Of a stretch of 64,000 nucleotides of DNA, positions 33,469-41,670 are shown in pieces. Position numbers and translations under genes: made by a program. Numbering within the stretch: position 1 is the stretch's first letter; the number at the start of each line of letters is the position of its first letter. Source of the DNA: Streptomyces indicus (lineage in GTDB: Bacteria > Actinomycetota > Actinomycetes > Streptomycetales > Streptomycetaceae); NCBI RefSeq assembly GCF_900100315.1, contig NZ_FNFF01000013.1:124001-188000 (forward strand), in the 5' to 3' direction. Under the pieces are notes generated by a model. It searched no databases, had not been told where the DNA came from, and saw only the letters and a list, made by a program, of their open reading frames with translations.

Positions 33469-33954
33469 CTAAGCCGCCTGGTAGCTCGCGCCGTCCTTCG
33501 TCCGCCGCAGGAGCCCGCCCTCCACGCAATACCGCCGCAGCATCGCACTGTCGTCGTGGACGGTGGCGAAGCGCTGGTTGACCTCGGGTTCGGTGTACGG
33601 ATGCGCCTCCTCGAAGAGGGACCGTACGAGATACGCAAGCAGCTCGTGCCGTACGGCGGGCCGCATCGGCATGGATCGCAGCCGCCCTTCGGTGAAGAAG
33701 GGACGCAGCTCCTTGGGGACGCCCTGCTCCTCCCCCTGCGTCTCGGCCGCGAGGGCGTCCTGGAAGACGGACGCGTCCGCCTTGAACGAGCCGTCCGGCA
33801 GCGGTTCGATGAGGCCTGCCTTGATCAGCCGGGCCAGATGCTTCTGCCCGGCCTTCCCGGCGGCCGCCTCCGCGGCGTCACCGAAGCGGACGATGCTCGC
33901 GTACAGCTTGAGGCGTTCGGGATCGGCGAGGGCGGAGAGCAGAGCGCGGCTCAT
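33469..33954 (-). CDS. DUF2087 domain protein
   Basis: 161-aa protein with an N-terminal winged-helix-like region (ADPERLKLYASIVRFGDAAEAA...GLIEPLPDGSF, about 5-65) and a C-terminal DUF2087 domain (FFTEGRLRSMPMRPAVRHELLAYL; YTEPEVNQRFATVHDDSAMLRRYCVEGGLL). The layout suggests a small DNA-binding regulator; DUF2087 is found beside helix-turn-helix domains, but its ligand is unknown. ATG at 33954. Alone between the membrane gene and pgi. Confidence 0.82.
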   Translation of the reverse strand: MSRALLSALADPERLKLYASIVRFGDAAEAAAGKAGQKHLARLIKAGLIEPLPDGSFKADASVFQDALAAETQGEEQGVPKELRPFFTEGRLRSMPMRPAVRHELLAYLVRSLFEEAHPYTEPEVNQRFATVHDDSAMLRRYCVEGGLLRRTKDGASYQAA

Positions 33955-34004
33955 GGCGGGCCTTCCGGGGGTGGGAACGGACCGCAGCAGTCTCACCCCG
34001 CACG

Positions 34005-34043
34005 GGTCTGCCGCGCACCCGATTAACGGGCGCGCGGCAGACC
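34005..34043 (-). terminator. pgi terminator
   Basis: GGTCTGCCGCGC / GCGCGGCAGACC, 12-bp perfect stem extended by CCCG/CGGG with loop ATTAA, 38 nt past the pgi stop. Confidence 0.8.
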
Positions 34044-34080
34044 GCGTATCCGCTCACCGCACGGACGGCGGCCGGGCGGC

Positions 34081-35733
34081 TCAACGCCCGCGCAGCTCCC
34101 GGTACTTGGCGACCAGGGCCTTCGACGAGGCGTCCAGACCGGGGACCTCGGCGCCCTCGGTCAGGGCCGGCTCGACGCGCTTGGCGAGCACCTTGCCGAG
34201 CTCCACGCCCCACTGGTCGAACGAGTCGATGTTCCAGATCGCGCCCTGCACGAACACCTTGTGCTCGTAGAGGGCGATCAGCTGGCCCAGCACGGACGGC
34301 GTGAGCTCCGACGCCAGGATCGTGGTCGTCGGGTGGTTGCCCTGGAAGGTCTTGTGCGCGACCAGCTCCTCGGGCACGCCCTCGGCCCGGACCTCGTCCG
34401 GCGTCTTGCCGAACGCGAGCGCCTGGGTCTGGGCGAAGAAGTTGGCCATGAGGAGATCGTGCTGGGCGACCAGGCCCGGAAGCAGGTCGTCCACCGGCTT
34501 GGCGAAGCCGATGAAGTCCGCCGGGATGACCTTCGTGCCCTGGTGGATCAACTGGTAGTAGGCGTGCTGCCCGTTGGTGCCGGGCGTGCCCCACACGACG
34601 GGGCCGGTCTGCCAGTCGACAGGGTTGCCCTCGCGGTCCACGGACTTGCCGTTGGACTCCATGTCCAGCTGCTGGAGGTAGGCCGTGAACTTGGAGAGGT
34701 AGTGCGAGTACGGGAGCACGGCGTGCGACTGCGCGTCGAAGAACGCCCCGTACCAGACGCCCAACAGGCCGAGCAGGAGCGGCGCGTTGGCCTCCGCGGG
34801 CGCGGTGCGGAAGTGCTCGTCGACCAGGCGGAAGCCGTCGAGCATCTCACGGAAGCGGTCCGGCCCGATGGCGATCATCAGCGAGAGACCGATCGCGGAG
34901 TCGTACGAGTAGCGGCCGCCGACCCAGTCCCAGAACTCGAACATGTTGGCCGTGTCGATGCCGAACTCGGAGACCTTCTCGGCGTTCGTGGAGAGCGCCA
35001 CGAAGTGCTTGGCCACGGCTTCCTGGCCGGCGCGCAGCCCGGTGAGCAGCCAGTCGCGGGCCGAGGTGGCGTTGGTGATCGTCTCGATGGTGGTGAAGGT
35101 CTTCGAGGCGATGATGAACAGCGTCTCGGCCGGGTCCAGGTCCCGTACGGCCTCGTGCAGATCGGCGCCGTCCACGTTGGAGACGAAGCGCACGGTCAGG
35201 TCGCGCTGCGTGTAGGAGCGGAGCACCTCGTACGCCATCGCGGGGCCGAGGTCGGAGCCGCCGATGCCGATGTTGACGATGTTCCTGATCCGCTTGCCGG
35301 TGTGGCCGGTCCACTCGCCCGAGCGCACCTTCTCGGAGAAGGCGCTCATCTTGTCGAGCACCGCGTGCACACCCGGGACGACGTTCTCGCCGTCGACCTC
35401 GATCACGGCGTCGCGCGGCGCGCGCAGGGCCGTGTGCAGGACGGCCCGGTCCTCGGTCGTGTTGATCTTGTCCCCGCGGAACATGGCGTCGCGCAGCCCG
35501 AAGACATCGGTGGCGGCGGCCAGCTCGCGCAGCAGGGACAGGGTCTCGTCGGTGACGAGCTGCTTCGAGTAGTCCAGGTGCAGATCACCGACCTGAAGGG
35601 TGTAGCCGGTGCCACGCCCGGGGTCGCTCGCGAAGAGATCGCGCAGATGCGTCTCGCCCAGCTGCTCCCGGTGCTTGGCCAGCGCGGCCCACTCGGGCAT
35701 CTGGTTCAGCCGCGTACGGTCACTTGCGTTCAT
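34081..35733 (-). CDS. pgi: glucose-6-phosphate isomerase
   Basis: 550-aa phosphoglucose isomerase linking glycolysis with the pentose phosphate cassette 2 kb away. Family signatures are VNIGIGGSDLGPAMAYEVL, the sugar-phosphate site FIIASKTFTTIETITNA, GGRYSYDSAIGLSLMIAIG, and the C-terminal IWNIDSFDQWGVELGK with the catalytic Lys region; the catalytic Glu is in MESNGKSV. ATG at 35733 (MNASDRTRL). A hairpin AGCACTCG/CGAGTGCT lies in its leader. Confidence 0.97.
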   Translation of the reverse strand: MNASDRTRLNQMPEWAALAKHREQLGETHLRDLFASDPGRGTGYTLQVGDLHLDYSKQLVTDETLSLLRELAAATDVFGLRDAMFRGDKINTTEDRAVLHTALRAPRDAVIEVDGENVVPGVHAVLDKMSAFSEKVRSGEWTGHTGKRIRNIVNIGIGGSDLGPAMAYEVLRSYTQRDLTVRFVSNVDGADLHEAVRDLDPAETLFIIASKTFTTIETITNATSARDWLLTGLRAGQEAVAKHFVALSTNAEKVSEFGIDTANMFEFWDWVGGRYSYDSAIGLSLMIAIGPDRFREMLDGFRLVDEHFRTAPAEANAPLLLGLLGVWYGAFFDAQSHAVLPYSHYLSKFTAYLQQLDMESNGKSVDREGNPVDWQTGPVVWGTPGTNGQHAYYQLIHQGTKVIPADFIGFAKPVDDLLPGLVAQHDLLMANFFAQTQALAFGKTPDEVRAEGVPEELVAHKTFQGNHPTTTILASELTPSVLGQLIALYEHKVFVQGAIWNIDSFDQWGVELGKVLAKRVEPALTEGAEVPGLDASSKALVAKYRELRGR

Positions 35734-35762
35734 CTCGGACTTCCAGCCTTCTTGTCGTCCTG

Positions 35763-35781
35763 AGCACTCGTCCCGAGTGCT
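35763..35781. other. hairpin in the pgi leader
   Basis: AGCACTCG-TCC-CGAGTGCT, perfect 8-bp arms 30-48 bp upstream of pgi and about 100 bp after the MFS stop. It may be a terminator for the MFS gene, an operator, or an mRNA leader structure. Confidence 0.5.
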
Positions 35782-35880
35782 GCGCCCCGCTCCCCCCAAC
35801 CTAATTGATCAGCTGTCGCTTCGAGTCGTCCGTCCGGTGGCGTGCGGGTTACGGCCCGGGGCGGATCCGGCCGTACGGAG

Positions 35881-37125
35881 TCAGCCCTCCGACGCCGCAC
35901 GGGCCTCAGCGCTCTGGCCCCGTACCGGAACCAGCACCCCGACCGCGAGCACGAACACCCCGGCCGCGAGCAGCACCGGGGCGTTGAACCCCCAGGCCGT
36001 GGCCACCGCCCCGCCGAGCAGGGCGCCCAGCGGTGCGCCGGCCACCGCGAGAGTGCGATAGGCGGCACTGATCCTGCCCAGCATCTCGCGCGGGCTGCGC
36101 TCCTGCATCAGGGTGCGCTGGCTGACGTTCCACACGATGCTCATCACGCCGAAGAGCGCCAGGCACGCCAGCGCCGCCCACAAGGCCCTGACCAGGCCCA
36201 TCGCCAGGAGGCAGACCAGCTGCACGACCCCGGCGACGAGGACGCTCCGCAGCCGACCCAGCCGCGCCGCGATCCGCCCGGCCACGAAGCCGCCGGCCAC
36301 ACTGCCCGCCGAGAAGGCCGTGAGCGCCGCCGCGTACCCGCCGTCGCCCGCGTCCAGCCACCACTTCACATGCATCACGAGGGTGGCGATGAGGGCGCCC
36401 ATGCCGATGTTGCTGAGCGTGGTCGCCCAGCACAGGGCCCGCAGCGGCCGGTCCCGCCACAGCACCCGCACGCCCGCGGCGATGTCCCCGCGCAGGGTCG
36501 CCCCGGCGGGCCTGGGCGCCCGCTCAGGGGCCGGTATCCGCAGCGAGGCGATGAGGAACGCCCCCACGACGTATGTGGCCGCGTCCACCCCGTACGGCAG
36601 CGCGACCCCGCCCGCGAGCAGCACCGGCACCAGCGGCGCGGCCACGAAGCCGCCGGCGATCTGCTGTCCGGTCATCAGCCGCGCGTTGGCACTGCCCAGG
36701 GCGCTCTCGGGCACCAGCGAGGGCAGCAGGGCCGTGGCGGCATTGTCGAAGAGCGTCTGGAGCGTGGTCAGCACGAAGGCCAGGGCTATGAGCAGCGCGA
36801 TCGAGGCGTGCCCGAGGGCGACGGCCACCGCGAAGGCGGCCATGAGGATCCCTCGTACGACATCGACGGCCCACATCGCGCGCCGCTGGTCCACGCGGTC
36901 CGCCACCGCGCCGCCGAGCAGCCCGAAGAGCAACCACGGCAGATATCCGCACGCGCTCACCAGGGTGATCAGAAGCGGATCGTCGGTGAGCGAGGCGGCG
37001 AGCAGCGGCAGCGCGGCCGTCCGCAGCGAATCGCCGAACTTGGACAGCACCGCGGCCGTCCACAGCCGTCCGAACCCGCCGCGCCACGTGGGCACTTGCA
37101 CACCCACGGCCTCGACCGCAGTCAC
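35881..37125 (-). CDS. MFS transporter with a DNA-damage-type promoter
   Basis: 414-aa major facilitator of the MFS_3 (EntS/macrolide-efflux-like) kind. Motif A is GGAVADRVDQRRAMWAVD, and VWNVSQRTLMQERSPREMLGRISAAYRT is the typical sequence after TM10. A central loop (about 195-210) divides two six-helix halves. GTG start at 37125, with AAGGGG at 5 nt. Upstream is a full match to the RecA-NDp promoter pattern (37154-37176). Inference: efflux of a DNA-damaging compound, or a damage-stress exporter. Substrate unknown. Confidence 0.88.
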   Translation of the reverse strand: MTAVEAVGVQVPTWRGGFGRLWTAAVLSKFGDSLRTAALPLLAASLTDDPLLITLVSACGYLPWLLFGLLGGAVADRVDQRRAMWAVDVVRGILMAAFAVAVALGHASIALLIALAFVLTTLQTLFDNAATALLPSLVPESALGSANARLMTGQQIAGGFVAAPLVPVLLAGGVALPYGVDAATYVVGAFLIASLRIPAPERAPRPAGATLRGDIAAGVRVLWRDRPLRALCWATTLSNIGMGALIATLVMHVKWWLDAGDGGYAAALTAFSAGSVAGGFVAGRIAARLGRLRSVLVAGVVQLVCLLAMGLVRALWAALACLALFGVMSIVWNVSQRTLMQERSPREMLGRISAAYRTLAVAGAPLGALLGGAVATAWGFNAPVLLAAGVFVLAVGVLVPVRGQSAEARAASEG

Positions 37126-37153
37126 AACTCCCCCTTCGGTTCCACTGATCGAA

Positions 37154-37176
37154 ACCGTAGAGGGCACCACTGACAA
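37154..37176 (-). promoter_or_regulatory. RecA-NDp (PafBC-type) promoter before the MFS gene
   Basis: Minus strand TTGTCAGTG-N8-TACGGT, an exact fit to the actinobacterial LexA-independent DNA-damage consensus TTGTCRGTG-N8-TAnnnT. The -10 is 28 nt upstream of the GTG start. Confidence 0.75.
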
Positions 37177-37246
37177 TCGAGGGCGCGCGCGATGCGCACC
37201 GCATCGGTACGGGTGCGCGAACCCATGAAGCACACCGGTACAAAAC

Positions 37247-37286
37247 AGGTCCGGCCGGACACTCCGCAAAGTGGCCGACCGGACCT
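37247..37286 (-). terminator. terminator of the RbpA-family gene
   Basis: AGGTCCGG / CCGGACCT arms; on the minus strand the stem is followed by TGTTTTG, a genuine U-rich tract. Starts 7 nt after the gene's stop. Confidence 0.75.
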
Positions 37287-37292
37287 CAAGTC

Positions 37293-37628
37293 CTAGATCT
37301 CGCCCCGCAGTTTCGCGAGCGCCTCGGCCAGGATCGCCTCGCCGTCCGCGTCGCTGCGCCGCTCCCGCACGTAGGCGAGGTGCGTCTTGTACGGCTCGGT
37401 GCGCGGCGGGTCCGGCGGATTGTCCCGGTCCTGACCTGCCGGGAAGCCGCAGCGCGGGCAGTCCCACGTCTCGGGGACCTGCGCGTCGCTGGCGAAACTG
37501 GGCTTCGTCTCATGCCCGTTGGAGCACCAGAAGGAGATGCGCAGGCGCGGCGCTGACTCGCCCCGCTCGGCCTCGCCCATCGGCCCCGCCCCGACCCGAC
37601 TTCCACGGATCGCGTTGCCACTTGCCAC
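37293..37628 (-). CDS. RbpA-family RNA polymerase-binding protein
   Basis: 111-aa protein with the RbpA layout: an N-terminal AIRGSRVGAG element, a small zinc-ribbon-like core with Cys35, His39, Cys57 and Cys60 (FWCSNGHE ... WDCPRCGFPA), and the C-terminal sigma-contacting block PPRTEPYKTHLAYVRERRSDADGEAILAEALAKLR. RbpA stabilises the open complex of RNA polymerase with HrdB-type sigma factors. The core is divergent from the RbpA sequences I know, so this may be a paralog rather than the principal copy. GTG start at 37628, GGGAG at 8-nt spacing. Confidence 0.85.
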   Translation of the reverse strand: MASGNAIRGSRVGAGPMGEAERGESAPRLRISFWCSNGHETKPSFASDAQVPETWDCPRCGFPAGQDRDNPPDPPRTEPYKTHLAYVRERRSDADGEAILAEALAKLRGEI

Positions 37629-37836
37629 GGTCGTAACTCCCTGCGTAACGGTGCTGCACAGCGTTGCCCACCGGCGGCTGCGCCGCGGGTGCCACCAGCC
37701 TGAGCCAGTCTACGGAAGGCCCAACGCGCGTCCAGTGATTGGAGTTACACCCCCACCCCGAGACGTACGCCCCATATTAAGCACAGCGTAAGTGCCGATG
37801 TGGACAGGGGAACCAACTCGGGCTCATAACAAAAGA

Positions 37837-37867
37837 GGCGGCCGCCTCGAAAAACGAGGCGGCCGCC
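37837..37867 (-). terminator. secG terminator
   Basis: GGCGGCCGCCTCG-AAAAA-CGAGGCGGCCGCC, perfect 13-bp stem; on the minus strand it is followed by TCTTTTGTT. The best rho-independent terminator in the window. Confidence 0.9.
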
Positions 37868-37908
37868 AAAAAGACGAACTCGTGGACGAAAACCCACGAA
37901 CTACGCGG

Positions 37909-38145
37909 TCAGCTGTCCAGCTTCATCAGCAGGCCGAGCACCACGATGCAGGCGAACCACAGCAGACCGACCACGACGGTGATCCGGTCGAGGTTGCGCT
38001 CGGCGACGGAGGAACCGCCGACGGAGGACTGCATACCGCCACCGAACATGTCGGAGAGGCCGCCGCCCTTTCCCTTGTGCATCAGGACAAGGAGCATCAG
38101 CAGCAGGCTGAAGACGATCAGGGCGATCGAGAAGCCCATAACCAC
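37909..38145 (-). CDS. secG: preprotein translocase subunit SecG
   Basis: 78-aa two-helix subunit of the SecYEG channel. Helix 1 (GFSIALIVFSLLLMLLVLM), the cytoplasmic HKGKGGGLSDMFGGG loop typical of SecG, then helix 2 (ITVVVGLLWFACIVVLGLLM). I prefer the GTG at 38145 (VVMGFSIAL), which has GAGGA at about 13 nt; an ATG at 38139 and a TTG at 38175 are alternatives. Follows tpiA, as in most actinobacteria. Confidence 0.93.
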   Translation of the reverse strand: MVMGFSIALIVFSLLLMLLVLMHKGKGGGLSDMFGGGMQSSVGGSSVAERNLDRITVVVGLLWFACIVVLGLLMKLDS

Positions 38146-38220
38146 GGCTGGACCAACTTCCTCGGATTCGGACAACGTGTGCGTCGCGCGTCACGACGTG
38201 TACGGAGCAACATACGCGAC

Positions 38221-38260
38221 GACGGGGGCCGGCCCTCGAAAGAGGGAGCCGACCCCCGTC
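38221..38260 (-). terminator. tpiA terminator
   Basis: GACGGGGG / CCCCCGTC outer stem with inner CGGC/GCCG and CCTC/GAGG pairs and a GAAA tetraloop, 14 nt past the tpiA stop. Probably also permits partial read-through to secG. Confidence 0.7.
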
Positions 38261-38273
38261 AGGGTACCGGACC

Positions 38274-39047
38274 TTACTGGTCGCGGAACCGGACGATCTT
38301 GACGAACTCGTCCGCGTCGAGGGCGGCACCGCCCACGAGCGCACCGTCCACGTCGGGCTGCGCCATGATCGCGGCGACATTGCCGGACTTCACGGAGCCG
38401 CCGTACTGGATGCGGACCTTGTCGGCCAGCTCCTGCGAGTACAGCTCGGCCAGGCGCCCACGGATCGCACCGCAGACCTCCTGGGCGTCCTCGGGGGTGG
38501 CGACCTCGCCGGTGCCGATGGCCCAGACCGGCTCGTACGCGATCACGATGGACTCGGCCTGCTCGGCCGGGATGTCCTTGAGCGCGCCGTCGACCTGGTT
38601 CAGCGTGTACTGGACCTGCTGGCCGGCCTTGCGGATCTCCAGGCCCTCGCCGACGCAGAGGATCGGCGTGAGGCCGTGCCGGTAGGCGGCCTTGACCTTG
38701 GCGTTGCACAGGTCGTCGGTCTCGTTGTGGTACTGGCGGCGCTCCGAGTGGCCGATGGCCACGTAGGTGCACTTCAGCTTCGAGAGCATCGCGCCCGAGA
38801 TCTCGCCGGTGTAGGCGCCGGAGTCGTGCGCCGAGATGTCCTGGGCGCCGTACTTGATCTTGAGCTTGTCGCCGTCGACCAGGGTCTGGACCCCGCGCAG
38901 GTCGGTGAAGGGCGGCAGGACGGCGACCTCGACGGCCTCGTAGTCCTTGTCGGCGAGCGCGAAGGCGAGCTTCTGGGTGTGGGCGATGGCCTCGAGGTGG
39001 TTGAGGTTCATCTTCCAGTTGCCCGCCATGAGGGGCATGCGCGTCAT
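38274..39047 (-). CDS. tpiA: triosephosphate isomerase
   Basis: 257-aa TIM-barrel enzyme interconverting dihydroxyacetone phosphate and glyceraldehyde-3-phosphate. Active-site Lys in AGNWKMNLNH, catalytic His in GHSERRQYH, catalytic Glu in AYEPVWAIGTG, phosphate-binding YGGSVKSGN. ATG at 39047 (MTRMPLMAGNW), 5 nt after the pgk stop; a GTG at 39056 overlapping pgk is possible but adds residues not usual in the family. Third gene of gap-pgk-tpiA. Confidence 0.96.
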   Translation of the reverse strand: MTRMPLMAGNWKMNLNHLEAIAHTQKLAFALADKDYEAVEVAVLPPFTDLRGVQTLVDGDKLKIKYGAQDISAHDSGAYTGEISGAMLSKLKCTYVAIGHSERRQYHNETDDLCNAKVKAAYRHGLTPILCVGEGLEIRKAGQQVQYTLNQVDGALKDIPAEQAESIVIAYEPVWAIGTGEVATPEDAQEVCGAIRGRLAELYSQELADKVRIQYGGSVKSGNVAAIMAQPDVDGALVGGAALDADEFVKIVRFRDQ

Positions 39048-39052
39048 GATCT

Positions 39053-40264
39053 TCACTTCTCCAGTGCTACGAGGCCGGGGAGGGACTTGCCCTCGAGGTA
39101 CTCAAGCGAGGCGCCGCCGCCGGTCGAGATGTGGCCGACCTTGTCCTCGCTGAAGCCGAGGATGCGGAACGCGGCGGCCGAGTCGCCGCCGCCGACCACG
39201 GAGAACGCGTCGGAGTCGACGAGCGCCTGGGCCACGGCACGCGTGCCGTTCGCGAAGTCCTTGTGCTCGAAGACGCCCATCGGGCCGTTCCAGAACACGG
39301 TGGCGGCGTCCTGCAGCTTGGCAGCGTACAGTTCCTCGGTCTTCGGGCCGATGTCCAGGCCCTCCTGGTCCGCCGGGATGGCCGTGGCGGCCACGATGTC
39401 GGGGTTCATGTCGACCTGGTTCTTCAGGTCGGGGAAGTCCGCGGAGACCCGGACGTCCACCGGCAGGACGAACTCGACGCCCTTGTCGGCGGCGCGCTTG
39501 AGGTAGTCCTGGCAGGCCGGGATCTGGTCCTTCTGGAGCAGCGAGAGGCCGACCTCGTGGCCCTGGGCCGCGAGGAAGGTGTACGCCATGCCGCCGCCGA
39601 TGAGGATCCGGTCGGCCTTCTCGATCAGGTTGTCGATGACGGCCAGCTTGTCGGAGACCTTGGCGCCGCCGAGCACGACCGCGTAGGGGCGCTTGACGTC
39701 GTCGGTGAGCTTCTTGAGGACGCCGACCTCGGTGGCGATCAGGTAGCCGGCGGCGTGCGGCAGGCGGGCCGGCAGGTCGAAGACCGAGGCGTGCTTGCGG
39801 TGCACGGCGCCGAATCCGTCGCCGACGTACACGTCCGCGAGGGCCGCGAGCTGGTCCGCGAAGGCGCCGCGCTCGGCGTCGTCCTTGGAGGTCTCGCCGG
39901 CGTTGAAGCGCAGGTTCTCGATGACGGCGACCTGGCCGTCGCTCAGGCCCGCGACGGTCGACGTGGCGGACTCGCCCACCGTGTCGGTCGCGAACGCCAC
40001 GTCGGCGCCGAGGAGTTCACCGAGGCGCGTTGCGGCGGGGGCCAGCGAGAAGGCCGGGTCCGGCGCGCCCTTGGGGCGGCCGAGGTGCGAGGCGACGACC
40101 ACGCGGGCGCCCGCGTCGGCCAGGGCCTTCACGGTGGGCGTCACGGCGCGGATGCGGCCGTCGTCGGTGATGGTGCTGCCGTCCAGCGGCACGTTGAGGT
40201 CGGCGCGGACGAAGACCCGCTTGCCGGCGACTCCTTCGGCGAGAAGTTCGTCGATCGTCTTCAT
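39053..40264 (-). CDS. pgk: phosphoglycerate kinase
   Basis: 403-aa two-domain kinase producing ATP from 1,3-bisphosphoglycerate. Substrate site RADLNVPLDGSTITDDGRI, ASHLGRPKG and the N-domain arginines are present; the nucleotide site is VLGGAKVSDKLAVIDNL and the C-domain GGGDSAAAFRILG loop. ATG at 40264 with AAGGAGT at good spacing. 180 bp after gap, with a hairpin between, so it may also be transcribed from its own promoter. Confidence 0.97.
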   Translation of the reverse strand: MKTIDELLAEGVAGKRVFVRADLNVPLDGSTITDDGRIRAVTPTVKALADAGARVVVASHLGRPKGAPDPAFSLAPAATRLGELLGADVAFATDTVGESATSTVAGLSDGQVAVIENLRFNAGETSKDDAERGAFADQLAALADVYVGDGFGAVHRKHASVFDLPARLPHAAGYLIATEVGVLKKLTDDVKRPYAVVLGGAKVSDKLAVIDNLIEKADRILIGGGMAYTFLAAQGHEVGLSLLQKDQIPACQDYLKRAADKGVEFVLPVDVRVSADFPDLKNQVDMNPDIVAATAIPADQEGLDIGPKTEELYAAKLQDAATVFWNGPMGVFEHKDFANGTRAVAQALVDSDAFSVVGGGDSAAAFRILGFSEDKVGHISTGGGASLEYLEGKSLPGLVALEK

Positions 40265-40359
40265 GACTCAAGGACTCCTTGGGTGAACAACAAGGGAAAG
40301 CTACAGGCCGGACGGACCCGTGCGGTCACGGGCCGCGGCGGCCCGCGAAGCCACAGGCC

Positions 40360-40406
40360 AACGGGGCCCGGCCGACGCGCGAACTGCGCGCCGCCCGAGC
40401 CCCGTT
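40360..40406 (-). terminator. partial terminator between gap and pgk
   Basis: AACGGGGC / GCCCCGTT arms with an inner GCGCG/CGCGC pairing, 40-85 nt past the gap stop. It could lower pgk-tpiA expression relative to gap. Confidence 0.5.
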
Positions 40407-40444
40407 GCTCACATCGAGGTGCCTGACTGACCTTCAGCGACAGC

Positions 40445-41455
<1,011 letters not shown>

Positions 41456-41526
41456 GAACCGATCTCCTCGTTGGTACGCCGGACTGTCCGCCGGCGAGCT
41501 GTATGGGATGTCCCCGACCGCCTTCG

Positions 41527-41532
41527 ACCCTA
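41527..41532 (-). promoter_or_regulatory. -10-like element of gap (TAGGGT)
   Basis: TAGGGT on the minus strand about 72 bp upstream of gap, with TGTCAC 19 nt further upstream as a weak -35. Confidence 0.4.
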
Positions 41533-41620
41533 CCTCTCCGGAGCCCTTCGGGTGACATCGAGCAGGTCCGTACGAGTACGGATGTCCCGCACCGGTTCGC
41601 CGGAATAGAGCCGCAGGGAC

Positions 41621-41655
41621 CTTGGGCCCGGCCACTGTCCGTGACCGGGCCCAAG
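41621..41655. terminator. terminator of the carboxypeptidase gene
   Basis: CTTGGGCCCGG / CCGGGCCCAAG, 11-bp perfect stem with extra CAC/GTG pairing, 15 nt beyond the M14 stop. On the plus strand it is followed by ATTTTCAAC, so it also blocks antisense read-through. Confidence 0.75.
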
Positions 41656-41670
41656 ATTTTCAACAAACTG

